The notes: generated from the letters alone by a model not told the origin. A DNA stretch of 64,000 bases from Streptomyces sp. CB01249 (GCF_001905735.1 NZ_LISW01000001.1:1272801-1336800); one strand, 5' to 3'; positions 25,890 to 34,435 are shown, numbered from the stretch's first letter. Numbers and translations: made by a program.

Positions 25890-27517
25890 GTGGTCGCTCC
25901 GGAGATCTCCGCAGGGGCTGCGGCGTCGTTGGTTTCCGCGGGTTCGGGTTCGGGCTCGGGGTCGGCGGGCAGCGAGAAGTGGACCCGCGCCCCCTGACGG
26001 GAATCGGGATCGAGCCAGATCCTGCCCCCGTGGAACTCGATGATCTTGCGGCACAGGGCGAGGCCGATGCCCGTCCCGTCGTACTCGTCACGGGCGTGCA
26101 GGCGCTGGAAGATGACGAAGACCTTCTCCGCGAACTCCGGCGCGATGCCGATCCCGTTGTCCGCCACCGTGAAGTGCCAGTCGTCGCCCTCCCGCTCGCA
26201 GCCGACCGTGATCACGCACGGCTCGTCGGCGCGGCGGAACTTCACGGCGTTCCCGATCAGGTTCTGCCAGATCATCGCGAGCGTCGTGGGGTCGCCGGTG
26301 ACCGAGGGGAGCGGGTCCTCGCGGACGACCGTGGTCCCCGACTCCTCGATCACCATCCCCAGGTTGGCCAGCGCCCGGTCCAGGGACCGGTCCAGCTCCA
26401 CGGGCGTCCAGCTGTCGTGGACCCGGCCGACCCGGGAGAACGTCAGCAGGTCGTTGATGAGCACCTGCATGCGCTTGGCGCCGTCGACCGCGAAGTCGAT
26501 GTACTGCTTGCCGCGGCCGTCGAGCTCGTTCCCGTACCGCTTGTCCAGCAGCTGGCAGAACGAGGCGACCTTCCGCAGCGGCTCCTGGAGGTCGTGCGAG
26601 GCGACGTACGCGAACTGCTCCAGCTCCGAGTTGGACCTGCGCAGCTCCACGGTCTGCTGCGCCAGCACGTCCTCCCGCTCCTGCACGGCGTCGAGCTCGG
26701 CCACCAGCCTGCCCCGCATGTCCTCGACCGCGGCGGCCACCGCCCGTACGTCGGCGGGCCCGCGCACCTCGATCCGCTGGCGGCGGAAGCTGCTGGAGCG
26801 GACCCGCCGGGACGCCTCGGCCAGAGCGTTCAGCGGCCGCCCCACGGTGCGCTGGAGCAGCATGCTGAGGGCGATCACGCAGAGCGCGAACACGACCAGC
26901 AGGGCGGTGAGCACCCGGTCGCGGGTGTGGCGGGCGTCGTCCAGCTCACCGCGCACCCGGTCCCGGGCGTCGTCGAGATGCGCCTGCTGGGTGCCGTACA
27001 GCTGCCGCAGCTTGTCGAACGCGGCCTTGCTCTCGGCCGTCCCGGCGGCCGAACGCGCCCCGGGCCCGTCGCGCCGGACATCGGCGATCAGCGGGTCGGC
27101 GTGCACCCGGCGCCACTCCGCGGCGGCGGCGGCGATCCGGTCCAGGTCGCGGCTGTACGGCTGCTCACCGCCCATCGCGGAGCGCACCCGGGCCAGCCGG
27201 TCCGTCTCCTCCTTCTTGCCGGCGGCGAACGGCTCCAGGAACGAGTCGTCACCGGTCAGCACATAGCCCCGGACCCCCGTCTCCTGGTTCAGCAGCGCGT
27301 TCTGGAGCTGGAAGGAGGCGGAGCGGGCGGGCTGGATGCGGTCCACCAGCTCGGTGGTCCGGTCCGAGATGCCGGCCAGGACCAGGCCGCCCGCGACCAC
27401 GCAGCCGCAGACGACGAGGACGAAGGCGCCCAGGATCAGATGGACCCAGTTCTGTACGGACAGCCGCGCCCACCTGCCGGCGGGCTGTACGACGGGGTCC
27501 GGTATCTCACTGCTCAT
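25886..27517 (-). CDS. CHASE3-HAMP sensor histidine kinase
   Basis: A membrane kinase of 543 residues. A helix at about 25-50 ([20 protein letters not shown]) is followed by an extracytoplasmic CHASE3 domain with the signature [20 protein letters not shown] second helix ([19 protein letters not shown]), HAMP and a coiled coil come next. The HisKA phosphoacceptor is in [14 protein letters not shown]. The ATPase domain has [21 protein letters not shown] and [12 protein letters not shown]. It overlaps the receiver-PP2C gene by 11 nt and the receiver gene by 4 nt, forming a tight three-gene operon. It probably senses an envelope signal and controls the receiver of the phosphatase. Confidence 0.95.
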   Translation of the reverse strand: MSSEIPDPVVQPAGRWARLSVQNWVHLILGAFVLVVCGCVVAGGLVLAGISDRTTELVDRIQPARSASFQLQNALLNQETGVRGYVLTGDDSFLEPFAAGKKEETDRLARVRSAMGGEQPYSRDLDRIAAAAAEWRRVHADPLIADVRRDGPGARSAAGTAESKAAFDKLRQLYGTQQAHLDDARDRVRGELDDARHTRDRVLTALLVVFALCVIALSMLLQRTVGRPLNALAEASRRVRSSSFRRQRIEVRGPADVRAVAAAVEDMRGRLVAELDAVQEREDVLAQQTVELRRSNSELEQFAYVASHDLQEPLRKVASFCQLLDKRYGNELDGRGKQYIDFAVDGAKRMQVLINDLLTFSRVGRVHDSWTPVELDRSLDRALANLGMVIEESGTTVVREDPLPSVTGDPTTLAMIWQNLIGNAVKFRRADEPCVITVGCEREGDDWHFTVADNGIGIAPEFAEKVFVIFQRLHARDEYDGTGIGLALCRKIIEFHGGRIWLDPDSRQGARVHFSLPADPEPEPEPAETNDAAAPAEISGATT

Positions 27518-28775
27518 GCGGGGTGCTTCTCCAGCCGAGGTGCAGGACGGCGACGTCGTCGGCGAGACCCCCGTGCGGGGCCGCGGCCTCCGAGGCGCCG
27601 GCGACCAGTGCGTCGATGAACGGGCGGGCGCCGAGCGGCGCCAGCTCCCGGGCCATGTCGAGCAGCCCCTCCTCGCCCAGCCGGCTGTGCGGTCCGGTGC
27701 GCCCCTCGAAGAGGCCGTCGGTGAACAGGACGAGGGCGGCGCCGGGCGCGAGTTCCACATCGGTGACCGACCACTGGCCGTGCCCGGGCAGCAGCCCGAG
27801 CGCCATTCCGCCCTCGGGCTCCACCCAGTCGACCTCCGAGCCGTGCCGGAGCAGCAGCCCGGGGTGGCCGGCCCGCATGACGCGGACGCGGTCGCGGCCG
27901 GGCGGGAAGGCCAGCGAGGTGACCGTCGCGAAGACATGGGGGTCGGAGCGCTCGGCCACCAGGATCGACTCCAGGAGCCCGAGCTGTTCCAGCGGGTCGG
28001 TTCCGCACAGGACGGCGGTGCGCCAGGCGACCCGTAGGCACACCCCGAGCGCCGCCTCCGCCGCACCGTGCCCCGACACATCGCCGATGACCGCCCACAC
28101 CGTGCCGTCCGGCGTCTGGACCACGTCGTAGAAGTCACCGCTGAGCAGCCCGTGGGCCCGGCCCGGCTCGTAGCGGGCGACGGCCTGGAAGCTGTCGTCG
28201 TTCAGCAGGGGCACGGGCAGCAGACCGCGTTCCAGGCGCGCGTTCTCCTGCGCCATCAGCTGGTTGGCGCGCAGCGCGGAGGCGGCCCGCTCGACCTGCT
28301 TGCGCTGGAGGGCGTACCGGATGGCGCGCGCGAGGGCCTGCGGATCGAGCAGCCCCTTCATGAGGTAGTCCTGTGCGCCGGTCGCCACGGCGGCGAGCCC
28401 CGCGTCGGACTCGGCCAGGCCGGTGAGCACCACGATCGCGGCGTCGGGGGACGTCTCCACGATCTGGGTGACGGCCCTCAGCCCGTGCACGTCGGGCAGA
28501 TGCAGATCGAGCAGTACGCAGACGGGAGCGTGGTGCGACCGCAGGAAGGCCAGGGCCTCGGACAGGGTCTTGCACCAGGTCAGCGTCGGGTCCAGCTCAC
28601 CGTCGGCGAGCATCTCCTCGACGAGCAGGGCGTCACCCGCGTCGTCCTCGACCAGCAGAATGGTGCCGCCGACGTCCCACACTGAGTCGCGGTCGTCCGC
28701 CTCGGATGCCGCCTGGACCGGGAAGGCCCCTGGGACGGGAGGTCGGGCCGGGGCGCCCAGGCGCATCTCAGCCAC
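27507..28775 (-). CDS. Receiver-SpoIIE/PP2C phosphatase (RsbU/RssB type)
   Basis: 422 residues. A receiver domain (phospho-Asp in VLLDLHLPDVHG, Lys in YLMKGLLD) joins an intact SpoIIE phosphatase: SGDFYD, IGDVSGHG, RAGHPGLLL, FTDGLFEG and ADDVAVL. The likely job is to dephosphorylate STAS antagonists when its receiver is phosphorylated, thereby releasing a sigma factor. The GTG start has AAGGAG about ten bases upstream. It is the first gene of the operon with the CHASE3 kinase and single receiver. The SigB/F/G-type sigma gene lies next upstream on the same strand, beyond a terminator hairpin. Confidence 0.95.
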   Translation of the reverse strand: MAEMRLGAPARPPVPGAFPVQAASEADDRDSVWDVGGTILLVEDDAGDALLVEEMLADGELDPTLTWCKTLSEALAFLRSHHAPVCVLLDLHLPDVHGLRAVTQIVETSPDAAIVVLTGLAESDAGLAAVATGAQDYLMKGLLDPQALARAIRYALQRKQVERAASALRANQLMAQENARLERGLLPVPLLNDDSFQAVARYEPGRAHGLLSGDFYDVVQTPDGTVWAVIGDVSGHGAAEAALGVCLRVAWRTAVLCGTDPLEQLGLLESILVAERSDPHVFATVTSLAFPPGRDRVRVMRAGHPGLLLRHGSEVDWVEPEGGMALGLLPGHGQWSVTDVELAPGAALVLFTDGLFEGRTGPHSRLGEEGLLDMARELAPLGARPFIDALVAGASEAAAPHGGLADDVAVLHLGWRSTPHEQ

Positions 28776-28827
28776 GTTTCACTCTCTCCTTGTACCGAGC
28801 GGGCCGCCCGCCGGTGTTGCGCAGCAT

Positions 28828-28871
28828 ATGTGAACGACGCCCGGCGATCTGCCGCCGGGCGTCGTTCACAT
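28828..28871. terminator. Terminator between sigma-factor gene and phosphatase operon
   Basis: A perfect 19-bp inverted repeat (ATGTGAACGACGCCCGGCG and complement) with a 6-nt loop lies 46 bp after the sigma gene stop. It insulates the sigma gene from the downstream signalling operon. The unusual perfection also makes it a possible protein-binding site. Confidence 0.85.
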
Positions 28872-28916
28872 CGTCTTCGGCCACACTCCGTCGGTGTGTG
28901 ACCGGATTGGAGAGGG

Positions 28917-29819
28917 TCAGGCCTCCACGGACATCCCCGCCCGCAGCCGCTTGACGATACGGGCGAGCAGCCGGGACACGTGCATCTGCGAGACCCCGAG
29001 CTCCGCGCCGATCTGGGCCTGCGTCATCTCCTCGCCGAACCGCATCTGGACGATCCGGCGCTCGCGCTCGTCCAGCTGCTCCAGCAGGGGCGCCAGCGTG
29101 TGCAGGTTCTCGACGGTCTCCATGCCGGGGTCGGCCTCACCGATCACATCGGCCAGCGACCGCTGCTCGTTGCCGGAGTCCGTCTCGGCGGTGGGGGTGT
29201 CGATCGAACCCGCCGAGTACCCGTTGGCCGCGACCAGGCCCTCGATGATCTCCTCCTCGGAGAGATCGAGGTGGGCGGCCAGCTCGGCGACCGTCGGATC
29301 GCGGTCCAGCCGCGCCGACAGCGCCTCCTTCGCCTTCGCCAGATCGACCCGCAGCTCCTGGAGACGGCGCGGCACGTGCACCGCCCAGGTGGTGTCGCGG
29401 AAGAAGCGCTTGATCTCGCCGACGATATAGGGGACGGCGAATGTGGCGAACTCCACCTCGCGCGAGAGGTCGAAGCGGTCGATGGCCTTGATCAGGCCGA
29501 TGGTGCCGACCTGGATGATGTCCTCGGTGTCGTCACCGCCGCGGTTGCGGAACCGCGAGGCGGCGTACCGCACCAGCGAGAGATTCATCTCGATGAGGGT
29601 GTTGCGCGCGTACTGGTACTCGTGCGTGCCCTCCTCCAGCGTCTGCAGCTGGTCCAGGAACATCTTCGAGAGGGCCCGGGCGTCCTTGGGGGCGACCTTC
29701 CCGGTGTCCTCGATCCACGGCAGCTCCGCAGTCCCCGCACCGAGGGGTGCGCCGTCCTGTACGGGGAGCGTGCACGCGTCGCCGAGAACTCCGTCGGTCT
29801 GCTCCGTCGTGGTCGCCAT
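28917..29819 (-). CDS. SigB/SigF/SigG-subfamily RNA polymerase sigma factor
   Basis: A 300-residue sigma-70 protein of the stress/sporulation subfamily, lacking region 1.1. Region 2 reads DIIQVGTIGLIKAIDRFDLS with EFATFAVPYIVGEIKRFFRD. Region 3 includes LDRDPTVAELAAHLDL, and the region 4 helix-turn-helix is MTQAQIGAELGVSQMHVSRLL. The ATG at 29819 is chosen because GGAGGGG is suitably spaced. The longer frame is spurious. Such factors are held by HATPase anti-sigma proteins and freed by STAS antagonists, all of which occur within 7 kb here. Direct pairing is inference, since no anti-sigma gene is in its operon. Confidence 0.95.
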   Translation of the reverse strand: MATTTEQTDGVLGDACTLPVQDGAPLGAGTAELPWIEDTGKVAPKDARALSKMFLDQLQTLEEGTHEYQYARNTLIEMNLSLVRYAASRFRNRGGDDTEDIIQVGTIGLIKAIDRFDLSREVEFATFAVPYIVGEIKRFFRDTTWAVHVPRRLQELRVDLAKAKEALSARLDRDPTVAELAAHLDLSEEEIIEGLVAANGYSAGSIDTPTAETDSGNEQRSLADVIGEADPGMETVENLHTLAPLLEQLDERERRIVQMRFGEEMTQAQIGAELGVSQMHVSRLLARIVKRLRAGMSVEA

Positions 29820-30025
29820 GATGTGTGGCCCCTCCTGCTCGCCAAGTGCTTCGCACACCGCCTGCCCCGGATCCGTGAGGCCATGCACAACTGATGCGAA
29901 ACTTTTTTGCGCGCCTTCCGCCGGGCCCCGTGCTCACCCGATCGGAGCAGCGCGTGGATCATGGCAAACTTGACCGAGCCCCACGTCCCCGGTGAGGCCG
30001 GCGGCACGAGCACAGAGGAACGGCG

Positions 30026-31510
30026 ATGACGGTGACAGAGGACGGCCCCGAGATCGTGGCCGGGACCGAGACCTTCGGCCCGGGTATCGACCCCGAGCGG
30101 CTGGCCGTCTGCCTGAGCGTGCTCGACGAGCTCGACACCATCGAGGTCGACCACCCGGACGCCATCGCGGTGCGCCGGGCCACCGCCGGGATCTACCGGA
30201 CCGTGAAGCAGCGCCGGCGCCAGGAGCGCCGGGCCGCCAAGACCGCGCACGACAAGGCGGTGACCGAGGCCACCGCCACCGGCTCGGCCGAGCGCATCGA
30301 CGACGAGACCCAGGGGGTCCTGCCGTCCTCGTCCGCCCGGAGCGAGATCGCCGGCATCCTCCAGCGGCCCCGGTCCTGCTACGTGTGCAAGACGCGGTAC
30401 GTCGAGGTCGACGCGTTCTACCACCAGCTCTGCCAGGACTGCGCCCGGGAGAACCGCGCCCGCCGCGACGCGCGCACCGACCTGACGGGCCGCCGGGCGC
30501 TGCTCACCGGCGGCCGCGCCAAGATCGGCATGTACATCGCGCTGCGGCTGCTCCGCGACGGGGCGCACACCACGATCACCACGCGCTTCCCCAACGACGC
30601 GATCCGCCGCTTCAAGGCGATGGAGGACAGCGACGAGTGGATCCACCGCCTGAAGATCGTCGGCATCGACCTGCGCGACCCGGCCCAGGTCGTCGCGCTC
30701 GCCGACTCCGTGGCGGCCGAGGGCCCGCTCGACATCCTGATCAACAACGCGGCGCAGACGGTCCGCCGCTCCCCGCAGGCGTACAGCGAGCTGCTGTCCG
30801 CCGAGTCCGCCCCGCTGCCCGCCGGTGAGCTGCCCGCCGCCGAGGTCATCGGCACCTTCGGCAGCGGCAGTGTCGACCGGGTCGCCGCGCTGCCCGCCGC
30901 GCGCAAGGAGTCCCTGAGCGCCCAGGAGGTCACGGACCTGGCCCTGGTCTCCGGTTCCGCGTCGCTGGACCGGATCGCCGCCGGTACCGCGATCGACGCG
31001 GGCGGTCTCGTCCCGGACCTGCACGACACCAACAGCTGGATCCAGACAGTCGACGAGGTCGAGCCGATCGAGCTGCTGGAAGTCCAGCTCTGCAACTCGA
31101 CCGCGCCGTTCATCCTGATCAGCCGGCTCCGTCCGGCCATGGCGGCCACCGCCGCCCAGCACGCGTACGTGGTCAACGTCTCCGCGATGGAGGGCGTGTT
31201 CGGCCGGGGCTACAAGGGCGCGGGCCACCCGCACACCAACATGGCCAAGGCCGCGCTGAACATGCTGACCCGCACCAGCGCCCAGGAGATGTTCGAGAAG
31301 GACGGCATCCTGATGACCGCCGTCGACACCGGCTGGATCACCGACGAGCGCCCGCACCCGGACAAGATGCGGCTGGCCGAGGAGGGCTTCCACGCCCCGC
31401 TCGACCTGGTCGACGGCGCCGCCCGGGTCTACGACCCCATCGTGCGCGGCGAGGCCGGCGAGGCGCTGTACGGCTGCTTCCTGAAGGATTACGCCCCCGC
31501 CAACTGGTAG
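30026..31510 (+). CDS. SDR-fold oxidoreductase-like protein with N-terminal zinc ribbon and altered active site
   Basis: 494 residues. A helical N-terminal part (about 1-110) leads to a CxxC...CxxC zinc-ribbon motif (CYVCKTRY...LCQDC, about residues 117-140). A Rossmann SDR domain starts at RRALLTGGRAKIGMYIALRL, with DILINNAA later. A roughly 90-residue insert with Ala/Ser-rich sequence splits the fold (about 250-345). In the active-site region the Ser (NVSAMEG) and Lys (TNMAKAAL) are present but the catalytic Tyr of YxxxK is Thr. It may be a non-classical dehydrogenase or a nucleotide-sensing protein. It diverges from the sigma gene across a 206-bp gap and is followed by a terminator. Confidence 0.88.
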   Translation: MTVTEDGPEIVAGTETFGPGIDPERLAVCLSVLDELDTIEVDHPDAIAVRRATAGIYRTVKQRRRQERRAAKTAHDKAVTEATATGSAERIDDETQGVLPSSSARSEIAGILQRPRSCYVCKTRYVEVDAFYHQLCQDCARENRARRDARTDLTGRRALLTGGRAKIGMYIALRLLRDGAHTTITTRFPNDAIRRFKAMEDSDEWIHRLKIVGIDLRDPAQVVALADSVAAEGPLDILINNAAQTVRRSPQAYSELLSAESAPLPAGELPAAEVIGTFGSGSVDRVAALPAARKESLSAQEVTDLALVSGSASLDRIAAGTAIDAGGLVPDLHDTNSWIQTVDEVEPIELLEVQLCNSTAPFILISRLRPAMAATAAQHAYVVNVSAMEGVFGRGYKGAGHPHTNMAKAALNMLTRTSAQEMFEKDGILMTAVDTGWITDERPHPDKMRLAEEGFHAPLDLVDGAARVYDPIVRGEAGEALYGCFLKDYAPANW

Positions 31511-31541
31511 GGGAGCGGGGGCGGTCGCCCCGGAATGCGGA

Positions 31542-31576
31542 GACCCGGCAGGGATGATTTCCTGGCCGGGTCTTTT
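31542..31576 (+). terminator. Rho-independent terminator of the SDR gene
   Basis: GACCCGGCAGG pairs, with one bulge, with CCTGGCCGGGTC and is followed by TTTT. This is one of the few hairpins in the window with a T-run. Confidence 0.85.
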
Positions 31577-31855
31577 CCGTACGCGGTGGCTGAAAGTGAC
31601 CCATGGCACACGTTCCATCGAGCGCGGACGCGCTCATTTGGTTACTCTGATGTGAACGGACGTCATCGAGGAGTCCACGAACCTTCCTCGACCGTCCTGG
31701 GACAGGCTTGTCAACCAAGTCGCCGTCCCGCCCCGTACCCGGCGCCACCGCGACCGAACTGTTCCTGCCCCTGCCCCGCATGGGCGGCTGATTCCCGGCA
31801 ATGAGAACCGGAGCGTCGGCGACGCCCGGGGCTACGCGACACGAAGGAGTGCGCG
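31577..31855 (+). other. Leader region of the 58-residue peptide gene, no convincing longer gene
   Basis: About 280 bp, part of a 345-bp gap. It contains a small GAGCGC-GGAC-GCGCTC hairpin near 31620 and a possible -10 TACTCT around 31643. A short frame opens at TTG 31708 and ends at 31791 (27 residues, ending TELFLPLPRMGG), and a Cys-containing frame ends at 31804. Neither has a strong ribosome site. The region could be a long leader RNA for the downstream small gene. Confidence 0.4.
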
Positions 31856-32032
31856 GTGACGACACCGGAATTGACGAAGCAAGAGAAGCGTCCGGCCGAA
31901 CGGCACGCAAAGCCGGGGCGCGGCAGCGACAAGCTCCAGAACATCGAGGTCTGGGCCAGATCCGCGCCGATCCGCCTGGCCGGTTACGAGGAGGACCTCG
32001 CCGAGCCGCACATCCTGCCCGGCATCGACTGA
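31856..32032 (+). CDS. Small 58-residue protein, family not recognised
   Basis: GTG start with an excellent AAGGAG ribosome site (31844-31849, 6-nt spacing) and a terminator right behind it. Both support a real gene although it is short. The peptide has a charged, Lys/Arg/Glu-rich first half and a distinctive second half, IEVWARSAPIRLAGYEED followed by LAEPHILPGID. The leader-plus-core look resembles a ribosomally made, modified peptide precursor, but no modifying enzyme, protease or transporter lies next to it, so that is speculation. It has no signal peptide or membrane helix. It converges on the fluoride-channel pair. Confidence 0.7.
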   Translation: MTTPELTKQEKRPAERHAKPGRGSDKLQNIEVWARSAPIRLAGYEEDLAEPHILPGID

Positions 32033-32042
32033 CCCCTCGGAC

Positions 32043-32085
32043 ACGCACTGTGGCCCGCCCCCCACCGGGGCGGGCCACAGTGCGT
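32043..32085. terminator. Bidirectional terminator between small peptide gene and crcB pair
   Basis: A perfect 19-bp stem (ACGCACTGTGGCCCGCCCC and complement) with a CCACC loop lies 10 bp after the peptide stop and 11 bp after the leftward crcB stop. Confidence 0.9.
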
Positions 32086-32096
32086 TCCGCCGCCCC

Positions 32097-32471
32097 TCAG
32101 AACACCGCGCGCGCCACGGCGGCCCCGGCGAAGGAGAGCCCCAGCCCGGTGGCGACGGTGAGCAGCAGATAGGCCGCCGCCAGGCCCAGCCGGCGGGCCG
32201 AGTTGAGGGTGAGCAGTTCGTACGAGAACGTCGACCAGGTCGACAGGGCCCCGCAGAAGCCGATGGCCAGCAGCAGATTCAGCCGGGTGCCCAGATCGCC
32301 GTCGGTGGCCGCCTCCGCGACGAAGCCGAGGAACATCGCCGCACCCGTGTTGGCCGCGAAGGTGCCCCAGGGGAAGACGCTGTGCAGGCGGAACTTCGCG
32401 TCCACGCCGAGCAGATAGCGCACCGGCGCGCCCACCAGGCCGCCGGCCAGCACGAGCAGCCAGTCGGTCAC
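32097..32471 (-). CDS. crcB: Fluoride channel subunit, CrcB/Fluc family (second of pair)
   Basis: A 124-residue protein with four predicted helices. Family motifs are GGLVGAPVRYLLG near the start, WGTFAANTGAAMFLGF and the pore segment GFCGALSTWSTFSYELLTL. The GTG at 32471 overlaps the stop of the first crcB gene by 4 nt. Fluc channels work as antiparallel dimers. Many actinobacteria and firmicutes encode two subunits in tandem that form a heterodimer, as seen here. The role is fluoride efflux. No fluoride riboswitch is recognisable upstream. Confidence 0.93.
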   Translation of the reverse strand: MTDWLLVLAGGLVGAPVRYLLGVDAKFRLHSVFPWGTFAANTGAAMFLGFVAEAATDGDLGTRLNLLLAIGFCGALSTWSTFSYELLTLNSARRLGLAAAYLLLTVATGLGLSFAGAAVARAVF

Positions 32472-32938
32472 GACGCCTCGCCCCGCTCGCCGTAGGACCG
32501 GCCGAAGGCGAAGTGCGCCGCGAACGCCCCGGCCGTCACGGCGGCCAGCGCCGCCGCCACGGTCAGCACCAGGCAGCCGATCGCGTAACCGGGCTGATGG
32601 TTCTCGAAGAGCTGCCGCACATTGTCCATGTAGTGCGAGAACGAGGTGAAGCCGCCGAGCACCCCGGTGCCGAGCAGCGGACTGATCAGCCGGGGAGCCC
32701 CGGGGAACCGCAGCTTCAGGGTGACCATCAGGACCCCCATCAGGAAACAGCCCACCGTGTTGACCAGCAGGACCGTCCAGGGGAAGGCGAAGGTCCCGGT
32801 CGGCCACAGGCGTTCGGCCGCGTACCGGGCGCAGGCCCCCGCGGCCCCGCCGACCGCGACGGCCATCACGACCGGGAACTGCACGCCGGGATGGTGATCG
32901 GGGTGGCTCTGCTGGTGCAACCGCATCTTCTGGGCCAT
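32468..32938 (-). CDS. crcB: Fluoride channel subunit, CrcB/Fluc family (first of pair)
   Basis: A 156-residue subunit with a longer, His-bearing N-terminus (MRLHQQSHPDHHPG) than its partner. Conserved segments are GGAAGACARYAAERL, PWTVLLVNTVGCFLMG and GVLGGFTSFSHYMDNV, the last holding the pore Phe/Ser and Na-site region. The ATG at 32938 is the first start compatible with the fold. Longer frames run into unrelated sequence. It is translationally coupled to the second crcB. The ion-selective pore is predicted to form at their interface. Confidence 0.92.
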   Translation of the reverse strand: MAQKMRLHQQSHPDHHPGVQFPVVMAVAVGGAAGACARYAAERLWPTGTFAFPWTVLLVNTVGCFLMGVLMVTLKLRFPGAPRLISPLLGTGVLGGFTSFSHYMDNVRQLFENHQPGYAIGCLVLTVAAALAAVTAGAFAAHFAFGRSYGERGEAS

Positions 32939-33136
32939 CCCGCGAACGCTACGGACGACGGCCGGGCACCCGTGGCCGGGACGGCGGCGCGCCTCCCGCG
33001 GTGTACCCGAGTGGGCTACCCGGATCACTCCCAGCGCGAAGAAGCCAACTTTGTATGACTTCATGGCATATGACGGATGTCCTCGTGCATCCGTCGCGCC
33101 CCGACCCCATGTGACGACGAGCCGCTGGAGCCTGCC

Positions 33137-34096
33137 TTGTCCCTCGCCGAGCCGGATCTCGTCCGGAGGCTGGAGAGCCGCCAGCCGTCCGCGTACCTCC
33201 TGGCGTCACTGCGAGGCGTCGGGCAGGTCGACTTCCAGGCCAGCCTGTACACCGGCGCCGCGATCCTCGCCGGTCTCTGGGCGGCGGGCTGGCAGACCGG
33301 TCTGTTCGCGACGATCGGGACACTGGTCGCCACCGCCACCGCCTACGCGCTGGCCGTCGACCGGGGGAGCATCGCGCTCGGCATGCAAGGGTTCGCGGGC
33401 TGCCTGACCGGCATCGCCCTCGTCTCCTCGCTGGGCCACCACCCGGCCACCTATGTGCTGACCGTCGTGGGCGCCGTCCTCTGCGTCATCCTCATGGCGA
33501 CCCTGGCCACGTTCCTCACGCCGTACAACCTCACGCCCATGACCGCGCCCTTCTGCCTGGTCTCCGGCGTGATGGTGGTCGGCGCCCCGTCCTTCGACCG
33601 CGTCTGGCACGGCGCCCCCGCGGCCGTCTCCAGCACGACGAGCGGCGACACCGGGATCACCTGGAACGACCTCTGGCACGCCTTCTTCAACAACGTCTCG
33701 CAGATCTTCCTGGTCGAGAGCTGGTACGTCGGACTGATCATGCTCGTCGGACTGGCCTTCGCCGGCCTGCGCGTCGTGCTCTACGCGGCCGTCGGCAGCA
33801 TCGCCGGAATCGTCGCCGCCTGGCTGCTCGGCGCGCCCACCGACCTGATCGCCAACGGCATCTACGGCTACAACGCGGTGCTCGTCGCCATCGGCCTCGG
33901 AGCCGTCTTCATGGCCAACACCACCTGGACCGCGGCCTACGCGATCTTCGGCGCGATGGTCAGCACCGGCCTCACCGCCACCCTGACCTCCTTCTTCAAA
34001 CCGTTCGGCGGCCACACCTTCACCTGGCCGTTCATCCTCACCACCTGGACGCTGCTGGCGGCCGTCCCCCTGCTGCCACGCCTGCGCCGCAGCTGA
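33137..34096 (+). CDS. Urea transporter (UT/Yut family)
   Basis: A membrane channel of about 319 residues that brings urea to the downstream urease. It has around ten hydrophobic helices in two halves. The family signature region is NNVSQIFLVESWYVGLIML with TGIALVSSL and YGYNAVLVAIGLG, resembling the paired LPxxT-type selectivity segments of bacterial UT proteins. The TTG at 33137 is preferred to the ATG at 33077 because GGAG lies six bases upstream and the extra 20 residues look unrelated. It leads the urease gene run with 31 bp before ureA. Confidence 0.88.
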   Translation: MSLAEPDLVRRLESRQPSAYLLASLRGVGQVDFQASLYTGAAILAGLWAAGWQTGLFATIGTLVATATAYALAVDRGSIALGMQGFAGCLTGIALVSSLGHHPATYVLTVVGAVLCVILMATLATFLTPYNLTPMTAPFCLVSGVMVVGAPSFDRVWHGAPAAVSSTTSGDTGITWNDLWHAFFNNVSQIFLVESWYVGLIMLVGLAFAGLRVVLYAAVGSIAGIVAAWLLGAPTDLIANGIYGYNAVLVAIGLGAVFMANTTWTAAYAIFGAMVSTGLTATLTSFFKPFGGHTFTWPFILTTWTLLAAVPLLPRLRRS

Positions 34097-34127
34097 CCCA
34101 CCGCACATCCCGAGGAAGGCACCCACG

Positions 34128-34433
34128 ATGAACCTCGCCCCCCGCGAGATCGACAAACTGCTCGTGTACGTCGTGGCCGACCTGGCCCGCAAGCGCCGGG
34201 ACCGCGGCCTCAAGCTCAACTACAGCGAGTCGGTCGCGCTGATCACCGAGGCGATCCTCGAAGCGGCCCGCGACGGAAAGAGCGTCGCGGACTGCATGGA
34301 GCTGGGCCGCCACATCGTGGGCGAGGACGCCACCATGCCCGGCGTACGGGAGATGCTCGGCCTCCTCCAGGTCGAGGCGTCCTTCGTGGACGGCACCAAG
34401 CTGGTCTCCGTCCACGACCCCATCGGCGGCTGA
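34128..34433 (+). CDS. ureA: Urease gamma subunit
   Basis: 101 residues, the usual length. It opens with LAPREIDKLLVYVVADLARK and contains the conserved LKLNYSESVALITEAILEAARDGKSV and VHDPI ending. With UreB and UreC it forms the (alpha-beta-gamma)3 nickel enzyme that splits urea to ammonia and carbamate. A GAGGAAGG ribosome site stands before the ATG. Unusually, the next gene is not ureB but a His-rich protein. Confidence 0.97.
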   Translation: MNLAPREIDKLLVYVVADLARKRRDRGLKLNYSESVALITEAILEAARDGKSVADCMELGRHIVGEDATMPGVREMLGLLQVEASFVDGTKLVSVHDPIGG

Positions 34434-34435
34434 CC

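Noticed and set aside
25886..28138. Reading the histidine kinase as a 750-residue protein
   Set aside because: The first 200 residues are an out-of-frame reading of the receiver-phosphatase gene. The true start at 27517 begins a normal CHASE3 kinase.
29585..31618. 677-residue frame opposite the SDR gene
   Set aside because: It spans a divergent promoter and two real genes and has no recognisable motifs.
32939..33060. Fluoride riboswitch upstream of the crcB pair
   Set aside because: The conserved GGcGAUGG...CCGC pseudoknot pattern of the crcB motif is not visible on the minus strand.
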